64,000 bases of DNA from Betaproteobacteria bacterium. Lineage in GTDB: Bacteria; Pseudomonadota; Gammaproteobacteria; Burkholderiales; Burkholderiaceae_D. The stretch covers positions 21,042 through 85,041 of the forward strand of contig JANYFL010000057.1 in the NCBI GenBank assembly GCA_025362735.1, given 5' to 3'. Under the pieces are notes generated by a model, which was not told the DNA's origin, did no database searches, and saw nothing but the letters and a program-made list of their open reading frames with translations. Both the position numbers and the translations under genes were made by a program. Below are positions 39,540 through 48,834 of this stretch, piece by piece; the first letter of the stretch is position 1, and every line of letters begins with the position of its first letter.

Positions 39540-40804
39540 GTAAGTGGCCCTGTTGTGGCACGAGACACGCGGGCTTCCCGGATTGGTAGATTGATCAGTG
39601 CTGCTGCTGTGGCAAGCATGATGTCCGCGTACCACATCCAGTTGTAATCGCCGAAGTGCGCGAAAGCCAGACCACCCAGCCATGCACCGAAAAAGCCGCC
39701 AATCTGGTGCGAGAAAATCGTCAGTCCAAACAAAGTCGCAAGATAACGAACGCCGAATAACTTGCCGACTAGTCCTGCCGTTGGTGGCACCGTGGCCAGC
39801 CAGGTAAATCCCAGGCCTGCGGCAAAGATGTAGAACGTCAAGGCCGTCTTGGGGGCGAACAGAAAGATCACAATCATGACGGCACGGCTGGCATACATCC
39901 AGGCGAGAATATATTTCATTCGATAGCGCTGGCCCATTGCGCCTGCGATCAGGCTACCCGCAATGTTGAAAAGACCAATCACTGCAAGCGAGCCAGCGGC
40001 AACCGAAGCAGGGAGACTGCATAGCGCTACTTCACCAGGCATGTGGGTTACGAGAAAGGCGATATGAAATCCACAAGTAAAAAATCCAGCATGCAGGCAA
40101 AGATAACTACGGTCGCGCAATGCAATATGAAGTTGCTTGCCAAGTGTGATGCCTGTGCTTTTATTGATTGTTGATTCTATTTTTGCCGACACCTCTACCG
40201 TCACTATGGACTTGGATTTTTTGGTTTCGCGTAAAAACCAGGCCAAAGGCAGCGCTAGCAAACTCAGTGCGGCGAGACTGAACATGGCGTTGATCCAGCC
40301 AGCCGCGCCGATAATGAATTGTGTGAGAGGCGCAAAGACAAACTGACCGAAGGAACTGCCCGCGTTAATGAAGCCGGATGCGAAGGAACGTTTTTCAACG
40401 GGGATGCGCTTTGCCATTCCACCGACCAATACCGAAAAACTGGCGGCTCCAGCACCGGCTGCGCTGAGAATGCCCATGGCCATAATCAGTCCGGCTTCGG
40501 TATGCATGAACGGTATCAATGCGGTACCTAATGCCATGATCAAACTACCCACAACAATCACGCGAATCGAGCCATATTTATCGGCGGCGATGCCGAATAA
40601 GGGCTGGGTAGCGCCCCACATGAATTGGCCGATCGCAGCTGCAAAACTGATCGAAACAATACCGAGACCCGTCGATGTATTGATTGGTGAAATGAACAGT
40701 CCGGTCGATTGGCGCACACCCATTGTGATCATCATCATGGCTGCAGCAGTGAGCAGTAGTGGCCAGATGGACGGTTTCAAAGCTTGATTCGGTGCTTGAG
40801 TCAT
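39536..40804 (-). CDS. MFS transporter
   Basis: A 422-residue MFS protein with about 12 membrane segments; the loop after helix 2 is LFGIAADKYGSIRVI. The N-half resembles monocarboxylate/oxalate-type carriers (GVRQSTGLFISPI). ATG 40804 overlaps the stop of the FAD oxidoreductase gene; the longer frame to 40945 lies inside that gene. Two unlike MFS proteins side by side in one coupled unit are notable. Confidence 0.85.
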   Translation of the reverse strand: MTQAPNQALKPSIWPLLLTAAAMMMITMGVRQSTGLFISPINTSTGLGIVSISFAAAIGQFMWGATQPLFGIAADKYGSIRVIVVGSLIMALGTALIPFMHTEAGLIMAMGILSAAGAGAASFSVLVGGMAKRIPVEKRSFASGFINAGSSFGQFVFAPLTQFIIGAAGWINAMFSLAALSLLALPLAWFLRETKKSKSIVTVEVSAKIESTINKSTGITLGKQLHIALRDRSYLCLHAGFFTCGFHIAFLVTHMPGEVALCSLPASVAAGSLAVIGLFNIAGSLIAGAMGQRYRMKYILAWMYASRAVMIVIFLFAPKTALTFYIFAAGLGFTWLATVPPTAGLVGKLFGVRYLATLFGLTIFSHQIGGFFGAWLGGLAFAHFGDYNWMWYADIMLATAAALINLPIREARVSRATTGPLT

Positions 40805-41784
40805 GATGAGGATGCGCTTAAGGCCGAGTTGGCCGCCCATTCTGCAGCGAGCATCGGGGCGAGCAAATAACCCCGTGAACCGAAGCCGGTCAGGTGCTTC
40901 AAGTTGCCGGGCAATATAGTGGTTTCCAGCCGCACGCCGTGCCAAGTGCTGCGCACTTCAAAAGGCGAAGCAAACATGGCACGGGCACGATCAACCGTAC
41001 GTTCGATCCATGCCGCAGGGGATGGGCCGTAGTCGTATTCACCGGTAATCGGCTCTGTGGTGGGCCCGATCACGCTAGCGGAACCATGCGGTGCTGCATA
41101 CAGGCCATAAGAGACGGCCTCAGTACCCAGTTGTCGGTCCGTGATCAGCAAGCTGCCGGGCCGAAGGCCCGTATTTTTTCCAAATTTTGCGGCGCCCCAG
41201 GCGCCGCCACACCACAACAATTTTTTTGCGATCATCCTTGTGCCATCGCTGAGTTGTACTGAGCTAGATGCAGTATCTACATTCACAATTTCCTGATGAA
41301 TTCGCTGCGCTCGACTCTCCAGTAATAGTGCTTTCAAAAAGGATTCAGTATTGACCCAGCCCGAGTCTGGTAAATACAAAACACCTTGATAGACATTGCG
41401 CAGATTCAGGGCTGGCGGCGCAAGCTCCTGCCATCGATGCGGCAACGGTATTGGCATCGAATCCAGATTTTGTTGCCAGAGTGTGTGCACCGATGCATCT
41501 GGAGCAGGACGCCACAGACCTTGGCCATAAGGAATGTAATGCCCGTTTGCAATAAGTTTTTGAATCAGATTAAAAGTAAAGCGAGCACCTTCCAGGCCTC
41601 TTGGCATCAGTTTTCCCTGATAGCCGCGCACGGGATTGATCAACGCTGTTGGCACCTTGCTGGCTGTTTCGATACCCGCATCAATCAAGGTCACAGTGCG
41701 TCCGGTTTGAGCAGTAAAAAAGGCTGCACTGGCACCGGCGATGCCCGCGCCAATAATTAACAGGTCAGCATCTTGATGCGTCAT
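40801..41784 (-). CDS. FAD-dependent oxidoreductase, candidate stand-alone MnmC oxidase domain
   Basis: A 327-residue flavoprotein. The dinucleotide-binding start DLLIIGAGIAGASAAFFTA is at residues 7-25. The C-terminal GFGSRGYLLAPMLAAEWA resembles the LGSRGL..APL..E segment of the MnmC C-terminal domain, and LYLPDSGWVN and WHGVRLETTILP also fit that domain. MnmC oxidase converts cmnm5U34 to nm5U34 in tRNA. The methyltransferase half (mnmD) is encoded at 44649-45341. The alternative is a DadA/ThiO-type amino acid oxidase, which the two overlapping transporter genes would suit. Confidence 0.7.
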   Translation of the reverse strand: MTHQDADLLIIGAGIAGASAAFFTAQTGRTVTLIDAGIETASKVPTALINPVRGYQGKLMPRGLEGARFTFNLIQKLIANGHYIPYGQGLWRPAPDASVHTLWQQNLDSMPIPLPHRWQELAPPALNLRNVYQGVLYLPDSGWVNTESFLKALLLESRAQRIHQEIVNVDTASSSVQLSDGTRMIAKKLLWCGGAWGAAKFGKNTGLRPGSLLITDRQLGTEAVSYGLYAAPHGSASVIGPTTEPITGEYDYGPSPAAWIERTVDRARAMFASPFEVRSTWHGVRLETTILPGNLKHLTGFGSRGYLLAPMLAAEWAANSALSASSS

Positions 41785-41837
41785 GAAGTTTTGGTGTGGG
41801 GAATTTGTAGTGACGCAGTGATTAATCTTTCCAGGAC

Positions 41838-43280
41838 TTATCTGGCTTTATCCGGTAGTGACAGCAGGTACTGCCCATAATCGGAGGCCTCCTTTTCGAT
41901 AATCGTCTCTTTGTTTTCTACGGTACTTACCAGTGGCAACATGACCTGAATATGGGTACCTTTACCTGGCGTCGCCATAATTTCAAACCGTCCTCCCCGT
42001 GCATGAACGCGCTGGCGCATGCCGGACAGTCCATGCGCTTTGGGTCGCATGGAGTCGGGTTGAAAGCCCTTGCCATCATCTTTTATTTCAAGAAAAACAG
42101 CTTCATTCCTCACGGCGAGATGAACGCTCAAGGATTTCGCCCGCGCATATTTTTCTGCATTGTTCAGGGCTTCCTGAAGGATGCGGAACAGGGCAATCGA
42201 TACATCCTCAGGCAGGGATGGATCTGATTCCGGCAGATCCACATCCAGTAACCAGCCTGTACGCTCAGCCACCTGACTGATCAGTTCTTGTGCGGCGGTC
42301 GTCAAACCAAAACTGATCAGGGTTGTGGGACGCAGGTCTTCAATAATGCGTCGTTTCGCTTGAATCCCGACGTCAAGATTTTTGATGGCTCGGTCCAGCT
42401 TTTCAATGTGGCGATCCTGTTCTCCTACCAATTGCTTGCGGACCCACAACACATCCATCTTGGCAGCGGTCAGGATGGAACCCAGCTCGTCGTGCAGTTC
42501 GCGTGCCAAACGGGATTTCTCGACTTCGCTAACGTTTTGCAAGTGATTGGCGAGTGTTTCGAGTTGCAGGGTTCGTTGTTCAACCAAATTGTCCAGCAAG
42601 GTATGCTGATTTTGGAGAATCAATTGTTTATCGCGCTCGTTGGTGAGGTCGCGCACCATGAGCCGAACCAGAAAACCCAACATGGTTAGATTGAGTACTG
42701 TGACGACCGCAAGTGCCAGTCGTGAAAGATTCGATGCGGATACCCAATCGATCACCAATTCGGCAATACGGTCGTGCTGGTGTTCTTGTATCGCGTTGAA
42801 CTGTTCGCGGATTTTGTCCATCCGGATTTTGCCTATATCGGTACGAACCAAATCTTCAGCCGTACCGATCTGACCAGTTCGGGCAAAGTCTAAACTCATA
42901 TCGATTTCGATTAATTTGTCATCAATTGTGTCCAGCGCTGATCGATAGGTATCATTTATAAACTTGTCTCCATTGCTGGAAAAATACCGCTTCAATTCGT
43001 CAGCAAGCTTGCGGATTTCCAGCTTGGTTTTTTGATGGGACTCGACATAATTTTCTTTATGCGTCAGCAAATAACCCCGTTGTCCGGTTTCGAGCTCGAC
43101 CAGACGGCTATACAGAACATCCAGCTTGACGGAGGCCCCCGTGGCTAGGGACACGGCCAGATAGGCATCACTGCGGTTTCGATAGGTGATTTCTGAAACC
43201 AAGAGAATGGAAATGGACAAAAGCGCCAAGGCAAACAGCGTAATGCGCCATCTGGCTTTGATGAGTCGAACCCATTCCAT
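41838..43280 (-). CDS. CHASE3 histidine kinase (NarL/NarX-type transmitter)
   Basis: A 480-residue membrane kinase. Transmembrane helices are at about residues 13-30 and 186-206. Between them is a helical CHASE3-type sensor domain (VELETGQRGYLLT). A short coiled coil leads to the HisKA_3 box LARELHDELGSIL (His263), followed by a HATPase with QEALNNAEKYARA and DDGKGF. ATG 43280 is chosen because CCGGAGAA lies upstream. It is divergent from two response-regulator genes, its likely partners. Confidence 0.92.
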   Translation of the reverse strand: MEWVRLIKARWRITLFALALLSISILLVSEITYRNRSDAYLAVSLATGASVKLDVLYSRLVELETGQRGYLLTHKENYVESHQKTKLEIRKLADELKRYFSSNGDKFINDTYRSALDTIDDKLIEIDMSLDFARTGQIGTAEDLVRTDIGKIRMDKIREQFNAIQEHQHDRIAELVIDWVSASNLSRLALAVVTVLNLTMLGFLVRLMVRDLTNERDKQLILQNQHTLLDNLVEQRTLQLETLANHLQNVSEVEKSRLARELHDELGSILTAAKMDVLWVRKQLVGEQDRHIEKLDRAIKNLDVGIQAKRRIIEDLRPTTLISFGLTTAAQELISQVAERTGWLLDVDLPESDPSLPEDVSIALFRILQEALNNAEKYARAKSLSVHLAVRNEAVFLEIKDDGKGFQPDSMRPKAHGLSGMRQRVHARGGRFEIMATPGKGTHIQVMLPLVSTVENKETIIEKEASDYGQYLLSLPDKAR

Positions 43281-43468
43281 GAATAATTCTCCGGAATTGT
43301 TATGGCAAATGCTGGTTGGGGCGAAAAATGCGTTGGTAATCAACTGGATGTCAGCTAATTCCTACAAGAAAACCGGCAGAGGCTGACTGCAGCAAGTATA
43401 GCGACGATAGATACTCTAGGCTGTTAAAAACGAAAGTCTAAGCAGGCAGGCCTACATATTTATCATGG

Positions 43469-43493
43469 AAATGGAACCTCAGGCGTTCCATTT
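43469..43493. promoter_or_regulatory. Inverted repeat between the kinase and response-regulator genes
   Basis: AAATGGAAC (43469-43477) and GTTCCATTT (43485-43493) are exact complements separated by 7 bases, in the 290-bp divergent gap 77 bases before the regulator's start. It looks like an operator for a dimeric DNA-binding protein, possibly the NarL-type regulator itself. Confidence 0.5.
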
Positions 43494-43570
43494 GGACGAA
43501 TATCAAAATAGAGCTGAATACTTGCTAGGCATAACGCTCTATGGATAAAGACTTTTCAAGTGAGGTGAAC

Positions 43571-44230
43571 ATGTCCGAAGTCGCGATTTTCCCCCAGCAA
43601 ATCCGGATACTGGTTGCAGACGATCATCAGATTGTGCGTGCAGGTATCAGCCAATTTATTGCTGACGAACGGGATCTGTTGGTGGTCGCTGAAGCCGCTT
43701 CTGGCGACGAAGTACTCAGTCAGATTCGTCACAATGATTTTGATGTGATTCTGTTGGACATTTCCATGCCCGACAAGAATGGCATCGATACACTCAGGGT
43801 CATCCGGCAAACCAAGCCAGACTTGCCGGTGCTGGTCTTGAGTAATTTTCCGGAAGATCAGTACGCCATAAATATGCTGCGTGCTGGTGCAAACGGTTAT
43901 ATTTGCAAGGATGCACCACCAGAAGAGATGATTCGGGCCATTCGTTTGGTGGCGCGGGGTCGGCGTTATTTGAGCGAGAAAGCCGTTGATCTCCTGTCAG
44001 CGGAACTGACGCAACCATCCGACAAGAAAGTTCATGATCTGTTGTCAGAACGCGAGTTCCAGGTTTTTCATAAGTTGGCGGCGGGGCGTAGCGTGACCGA
44101 AATTTCGCGTGAATTGAGTTTGAGTATCAAGACGGTGAGTACCTATCGTACGCGGCTGCTTGAAAAAATGAAGTTTAAAAGTAATGCGGACCTGACCTAT
44201 TACGCCATCAAGAATTCACTACTGGAATAG
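43571..44230 (+). CDS. NarL/FixJ-type response regulator
   Basis: A 219-residue two-domain regulator. The receiver domain has ADDH near the start, phospho-acceptor Asp63 in LLDISMPDKNG and the conserved Lys in YICKDAP. The C-terminal LuxR-type HTH contains LSEREFQVFHKLAAG and SIKTVSTYRTRLLEKM. ATG 43571 follows GAGGTGA. It is probably phosphorylated by the divergent CHASE3 kinase; its targets are unknown. Confidence 0.93.
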   Translation: MSEVAIFPQQIRILVADDHQIVRAGISQFIADERDLLVVAEAASGDEVLSQIRHNDFDVILLDISMPDKNGIDTLRVIRQTKPDLPVLVLSNFPEDQYAINMLRAGANGYICKDAPPEEMIRAIRLVARGRRYLSEKAVDLLSAELTQPSDKKVHDLLSEREFQVFHKLAAGRSVTEISRELSLSIKTVSTYRTRLLEKMKFKSNADLTYYAIKNSLLE

Positions 44231-44247
44231 GATCTGTCGCTTAACTG

Positions 44248-44646
44248 ATGGATAACCCTTTGAAAGTTTTTTTGATTGAGGATTCGGATGCCATCCGGGA
44301 AAGTCTTTCCCAGGCACTTCAATCCTCGGGACGTCTTGTCATTTGCGGAACAGCGGATCGTGCCGATGAAGCGATATCGGCGATCGAGACGAGTGGCGCC
44401 GATGTCGTGATCGTCGATTTGCAACTGCGACAAGGCAATGGCTTCGATGTGCTGAGCGCCTTGAAAAAATCGCCGACCAAACATCCGCTGATCAAGATGG
44501 TTCTCACCAACTATGCTACGGCTGCATTCAAGCATCGTTCCATGGCTTTGGGCGCAGAACATTTTTTTGATAAGTCGCTCGAGTTTGAACGGATCATTGA
44601 TACGCTTAACGCGATGGCCGAGCCGCCGCCCATGTTCTCATCCTGA
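44248..44646 (+). CDS. Single-domain response regulator (receiver only)
   Basis: A 132-residue CheY-like protein with no output domain. The acidic pair (IEDSD), the phospho-acceptor Asp57 in VDLQLRQGNG, the Thr in VLTNY and the Lys in FFDKS are all present, so it should be active. It starts 17 bases after the NarL-type regulator gene. It may act as a phosphate sink or a protein-protein switch for the same kinase. Confidence 0.85.
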   Translation: MDNPLKVFLIEDSDAIRESLSQALQSSGRLVICGTADRADEAISAIETSGADVVIVDLQLRQGNGFDVLSALKKSPTKHPLIKMVLTNYATAAFKHRSMALGAEHFFDKSLEFERIIDTLNAMAEPPPMFSS

Positions 44647-44648
44647 GT

Positions 44649-45341
44649 TTATAGAGCTGTTTGCTGCTCAATTAAGCGCTGTGCATGCAAACACTCCCGT
44701 TTGCCCGCAATTCCCGGACGTTTGGCAGTCTTCAATCCCGCAGCCTTTAATGCGCGTTTGACTAAACCCGCACTGCTATACGTTGCGAGCCAGGCTTCAG
44801 GACGCATGGCTTGAGCCAAACGATCAACTAACTGTGGCGTCCAGAGTTCCGGGTTGGTCTCCGGGGAAAAACCGTCAAGATAGACCGCGCTTGCCCAATG
44901 GATCGGCATGGGTTCGTGGCTCGCATCTGCAAACCGAATTTCCAGTTTGCATTGTGGAGTTTGAATGATTAATGGAGAGGCTGAACCAAGCGGGTGGGTC
45001 GGCTTTGGCCAAAGGCCTAACAACGCGTGCCAGACTGAATCTTGTCCGCCAACATGATATTGACTGATCGCTGCCAACGTCTCAACAGGCAAAGGATCAA
45101 ACTCAAATGCAAGATAGTGAAGCGGTACACCACGAGTCCGAGTATCGACCAGAGTCGTTAAAAAATTCAGGCCTGCCCCGAAGCCGATTTCCAGTACACA
45201 CGGTGCCGTGTGTTGATGCGTAAAGGTTGCCTCAAGAAATACATGTCGAGCCTGACTGATTGCACCATTGCGATTGTGGTAGTGCTGACCAAAACGCGTC
45301 GACCATAGCGTAGCACTGCCGTCCGGGGTCATTTCGAGCAT
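44649..45341 (-). CDS. mnmD: tRNA (nm5U34) methyltransferase, MnmD
   Basis: A 230-residue SAM-dependent methyltransferase matching the N-terminal half of MnmC. The SAM site VLEIGFGAGLNFL and the segment VYLDGFSPETNPELWT are typical of that domain. It methylates nm5U34 to mnm5U34 in tRNAs reading NNA/NNG codons. In E. coli it is fused to the FAD oxidase domain; here it stands alone. It is convergent with the receiver gene, with only two bases between. Confidence 0.88.
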   Translation of the reverse strand: MLEMTPDGSATLWSTRFGQHYHNRNGAISQARHVFLEATFTHQHTAPCVLEIGFGAGLNFLTTLVDTRTRGVPLHYLAFEFDPLPVETLAAISQYHVGGQDSVWHALLGLWPKPTHPLGSASPLIIQTPQCKLEIRFADASHEPMPIHWASAVYLDGFSPETNPELWTPQLVDRLAQAMRPEAWLATYSSAGLVKRALKAAGLKTAKRPGIAGKRECLHAQRLIEQQTAL

Positions 45342-45347
45342 GATGGT

Positions 45348-46004
45348 TTAGTTGGTCTTGCTGCTTTCACGCTGTTTGCGTGCACGTTCAAGCGCGGCCT
45401 GAATGATGGCTTTTTTGCGTTGTATATCTAACGACAATTGATCAACGCTATTTTCCAATTCCGTGAGTTTGCCCCGGGCTTTGGTTTCGAGCCTTGCATC
45501 GTTCTCGATTTTTTCACGCACTAGACGCTGTTTGCGGTCTTCAAAACGCTGCCGTGCATCACTAGCGAGTCGATCTGACCATATGAAAGGTGCCGGGTCC
45601 ATGCGTATACAGTCGACTGGGCAGGGCGGTATACAAAGTTTGCAGCCGGTACAGAGATCCGCAATAACCGTGTGCATTTGTTTAGGTGCGCCGACAATCG
45701 CGTCGACCGGACATGCTTGAATGCAGAGCGTACAGCCGATGCAATGCTCTTCTTCAATTACAGCGAGATGCAAAGCTTCTTCGAACCCGTTCGCAGGATT
45801 GAGTGGCAAGGCTTCGCGACCAAGCAAGTGGGCCAGCTTGCTTATTCCGGCAACACCGCCGGGCGGACATTGATTAATTTCCGCGGTACCCGCTGCAATG
45901 GCTTCAGCGTATGGACGACAGCCCTCATAGCCACATTGTGTGCACTGGGTCTGCGGCAGCAGAGCATCAATTTGAATCGATAAAACGTGCGTGGTGGCCG
46001 GCAT
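45348..46004 (-). CDS. RnfB-like electron-transport ferredoxin (RsxB type)
   Basis: A 218-residue iron-sulfur protein. The N-terminal cluster region [20 protein letters not shown] and two CxxCxxC-type [4Fe-4S] motifs ([12 protein letters not shown] and [12 protein letters not shown]) match RnfB/RsxB. The usual N-terminal membrane helix is missing and a highly charged coiled-coil tail of about 70 residues follows the clusters. No other rnf/rsx genes are in the window. A stand-alone RnfB of this type recurs in Burkholderiales; its electron partner is unknown. Confidence 0.88.
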   Translation of the reverse strand: MPATTHVLSIQIDALLPQTQCTQCGYEGCRPYAEAIAAGTAEINQCPPGGVAGISKLAHLLGREALPLNPANGFEEALHLAVIEEEHCIGCTLCIQACPVDAIVGAPKQMHTVIADLCTGCKLCIPPCPVDCIRMDPAPFIWSDRLASDARQRFEDRKQRLVREKIENDARLETKARGKLTELENSVDQLSLDIQRKKAIIQAALERARKQRESSKTN

Positions 46005-46069
46005 ACATACGATCCAGAAGCAAGAATGCTCCTGGCCTAAGCGTCAGCAGTCTTATAGAAGACGCCGGA

Positions 46070-47320
46070 TTAGTTGTATTTCCGAATGAAATCGTGAATT
46101 TCGGGATAAATCACTTCGCGCCAGCGGCGGCCACTGAAGATACCGTAATGACCTGCACCGGGAACGGTGAAGTGCTGCTTGCGACTCTTGGGAATGCTCG
46201 TGCACAGATCATGGGCCGCTTCGGTTTGGCCGCTACCCGAAATATCGTCCAATTCCCCTTCAATGGTGAAGAGTGCCGTGGTCTTGATTTCTTGCGGTTC
46301 GACGAGCTTTCCTTTGATTTTCCAGTTGCCGTTGGGCAGAGCATGGTCCTGAAACACGATTTTGATGGTGTCGAGGTAATACTCGGCGGGCAAATCCAAC
46401 ACGGCGTTGTATTCGTCGTAAAACTTGCGATGGCTTTCTGCATCTTCCTCATCACCTTTGACCAGATCGGAATAAAAATCCCAATGTGATTCCAAATGAC
46501 GTGAAGGATTCATCGCGACAAAACCGGTGTGCTGTAGAAACCCGGGATAAACCCGACGCAAATAACCGGGATATTGAGCCGGTACGTTAAAAATAACATT
46601 GTGCTCAAACCACGAAAACGTCTTGGTCGTAGCGAGATTGTTGACCTCAGTCGGACTTTTACGGCTGTCAATGGGGCCACCCATCATGGTCATGCTTTTA
46701 GGCAGATAAGGATCCTTCTCGGCCGCCATCAGTGAAACCGCTGCAAGCACCGGGACCGTCGGTTGGCAGACCGAAATACAGTGAACGCCAGACCCTGCTT
46801 GTTTACCCAGATAGCGAATAAATTCCTTGATATAGGCGACATAGTCGTCCAGATGGAATGGGCCGTCATTGAGAGGCACCATACGAGCATCGACCCAATC
46901 CGTAACGTATACATCATGGGCATGAATCAACTGTCGGACCGTGTCACGCAATAATGTACTGTGGTGACCTGACATGGGAGCGACCAGTAGCACAACTGGA
47001 TCTGGTGTCTTCAAGACCGGGTGGCCTTTGGGAAATTGACGTTTGAAATGCAGCAGTTTGCAAAAAGCCTTGTCCATCACGATTTCTTCACTGACCGGCA
47101 CTTCAACTTCGTTTACAAGGGTTTGGTGCAAGCCGAAGGCGGGCTTTTCATATTTTTTGCCAAGCCGATAAAACAGTTCGTACCCGGCCGCAACACGGTT
47201 GGCAAAGGGCAGGTAAGACAGGGGGCTATAGGGGTCAGAATAGGCGCGAGAGATCACTCCGGCTATTGTTGAAAGCGGGTTCAGAAAATTGCGTTGTATT
47301 TCGTGAAGCTGATAAAGCAT
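46070..47320 (-). CDS. phaZ: Intracellular polyhydroxybutyrate depolymerase
   Basis: A 416-residue enzyme that mobilises stored polyhydroxybutyrate. The N-terminus LYQLHEIQRNFLNP and the catalytic Cys185 in SVCQPTVP (in place of the usual Ser) match the PhaZ1 type of Cupriavidus. The catalytic His is probably in GAGHYGIFSGRRW. Its presence implies the cell makes PHB; no phaC is in the window. Confidence 0.92.
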   Translation of the reverse strand: MLYQLHEIQRNFLNPLSTIAGVISRAYSDPYSPLSYLPFANRVAAGYELFYRLGKKYEKPAFGLHQTLVNEVEVPVSEEIVMDKAFCKLLHFKRQFPKGHPVLKTPDPVVLLVAPMSGHHSTLLRDTVRQLIHAHDVYVTDWVDARMVPLNDGPFHLDDYVAYIKEFIRYLGKQAGSGVHCISVCQPTVPVLAAVSLMAAEKDPYLPKSMTMMGGPIDSRKSPTEVNNLATTKTFSWFEHNVIFNVPAQYPGYLRRVYPGFLQHTGFVAMNPSRHLESHWDFYSDLVKGDEEDAESHRKFYDEYNAVLDLPAEYYLDTIKIVFQDHALPNGNWKIKGKLVEPQEIKTTALFTIEGELDDISGSGQTEAAHDLCTSIPKSRKQHFTVPGAGHYGIFSGRRWREVIYPEIHDFIRKYN

Positions 47321-47463
47321 GACGTTCCTTCTTATTTACATCCAATTGTCAGGTTGTCAGAGCAATTTATGGGCTATGTGCAACTCATCTGAGGCGGTTA
47401 TTCAGTATAGCTAAATGCTGCATGTGCAAATTTTACAGGAGAACCCTTATAACATAACGGCGA

Positions 47464-48237
47464 TTACCAGTAATTCTCCACTGCAATCTGCCCGGGTTTG
47501 GAACTCCGGGAAGTCGCAAAGCCATGTTGCTGTAAAAGTCTGCGGGTGTCACTGACCATTTCGGGATTGCCGCACAACATGATCCGGCTGCGATCCAAGT
47601 CTAACTCTCGATCCGCGGCGGCTTCCAGTCGACCATCTTCTATCAGAGTGGTAATCCGCGCATCCAGAACCCCCGGCATTGTCTGTCGGGTGACGACTGG
47701 CACATAGTTCAGTTTCGGACTTGTTTGCATGCCGAACATTTCGCTGGTGTTGAAAGCAGCAATGGCGTCGCGATAGGTTAGCTCTCCCGCTTCACGCACG
47801 CTATGCACCAGAATCAGGTGCTCGTAGCGTTCCCAGATTTGGATATCGCTCAAAATCGATAGAAACGGGGCGAGTCCCGTGCCTGTGGACAGCATCCACA
47901 GGTCTTTGCCCTGCTCAAAGCGAGCAGTGGTCAGGAATCCAAAGCTGGTCTTGTCCACATAAAGCGTGTCGCCGACTTTCAGGCGGTTCAATTCAGAGGT
48001 GAACTCACCATTCGGCACGACAATCGAGTAGAACTCAAGAAAATCGTCGTAGTCGGCGGATACTATCGAATAGGCACGCCAAGCGACGCTGGAGTCCGAC
48101 TTGGTCACACCCAAACGGGCAAATTGGCCCGGCGTAAAGCGGAAGCTTGGGCTACGTGTGGTGCGAAACGAAAACAGGTTTGGCGTCCAGCGATGCAGCC
48201 AAGTGATCGTTTCAACCGTATATTTTTCGGAAGTCAT
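47464..48237 (-). CDS. fpr: Ferredoxin--NADP(+) reductase
   Basis: A 257-residue FAD enzyme that moves electrons between NADPH and ferredoxin or flavodoxin. The FAD-binding RAYSI segment, the NADP-binding STGTGLAPFLSIL and the terminal VENYW match bacterial Fpr. The gene lies 46 bases after fdxA on the same strand and may share its transcript. Confidence 0.94.
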   Translation of the reverse strand: MTSEKYTVETITWLHRWTPNLFSFRTTRSPSFRFTPGQFARLGVTKSDSSVAWRAYSIVSADYDDFLEFYSIVVPNGEFTSELNRLKVGDTLYVDKTSFGFLTTARFEQGKDLWMLSTGTGLAPFLSILSDIQIWERYEHLILVHSVREAGELTYRDAIAAFNTSEMFGMQTSPKLNYVPVVTRQTMPGVLDARITTLIEDGRLEAAADRELDLDRSRIMLCGNPEMVSDTRRLLQQHGFATSRSSKPGQIAVENYW

Positions 48238-48283
48238 GCACTTCGGCCATCAGGCCGAGTTAAGGAAAAGACTTGCAGAAGAC

Positions 48284-48607
48284 TTACTTCTCCAGCAGAT
48301 GCAGTTTCTCCTTGACGTCTTTCCATTGGTCCGTATCAGGGAAATGCGGCTTCATCCGCGTGATCGTCGGCCAAGCCGGGCTCAGTTCGGCATTGATCGC
48401 AATAAATTTCTTCTGATCAGCGGGAAGGTCTTCTTCCGCATAAATAGCGTTAACGGGACATTCGGGAATGCAGACAGCGCAGTCGATACACTCATCCGGA
48501 TCAATCACCAAAAAATTCGGACCTTCATGGAAGCAATCCACCGGGCATACGTCTACACAATCGGTGTAGCGGCACTTGATGCAGGCTTCAGTTACAACGT
48601 GGGTCAT
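48284..48607 (-). CDS. fdxA: 7Fe ferredoxin FdxA
   Basis: A 107-residue ferredoxin with both cluster-binding regions: [18 protein letters not shown] and [12 protein letters not shown], giving [3Fe-4S] and [4Fe-4S] sites. The C-terminal extension ([14 protein letters not shown]) is typical. The neighbouring fpr suggests it is that enzyme's partner. Confidence 0.95.
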   Translation of the reverse strand: MTHVVTEACIKCRYTDCVDVCPVDCFHEGPNFLVIDPDECIDCAVCIPECPVNAIYAEEDLPADQKKFIAINAELSPAWPTITRMKPHFPDTDQWKDVKEKLHLLEK

Positions 48608-48834
48608 GCAAAGCTCCCGGAGGTATAAGTCAGAATTAAATGTTATAGCTTGCTAAGTGCCAATTTTACCCTAGCAAAGCGGCCAATTTCCAGTCTGCAT
48701 CGATCTTTGGCAAGATTCACCCATAAAATTAATGGGCATTGGGATGAAAAATCACGACGGGTTCAAAGTGCTATCCAGGTGATTCTTGCAACTTATGTAA
48801 ACTCCCTCGAACACTAGGCTTACCTGATCCATTC

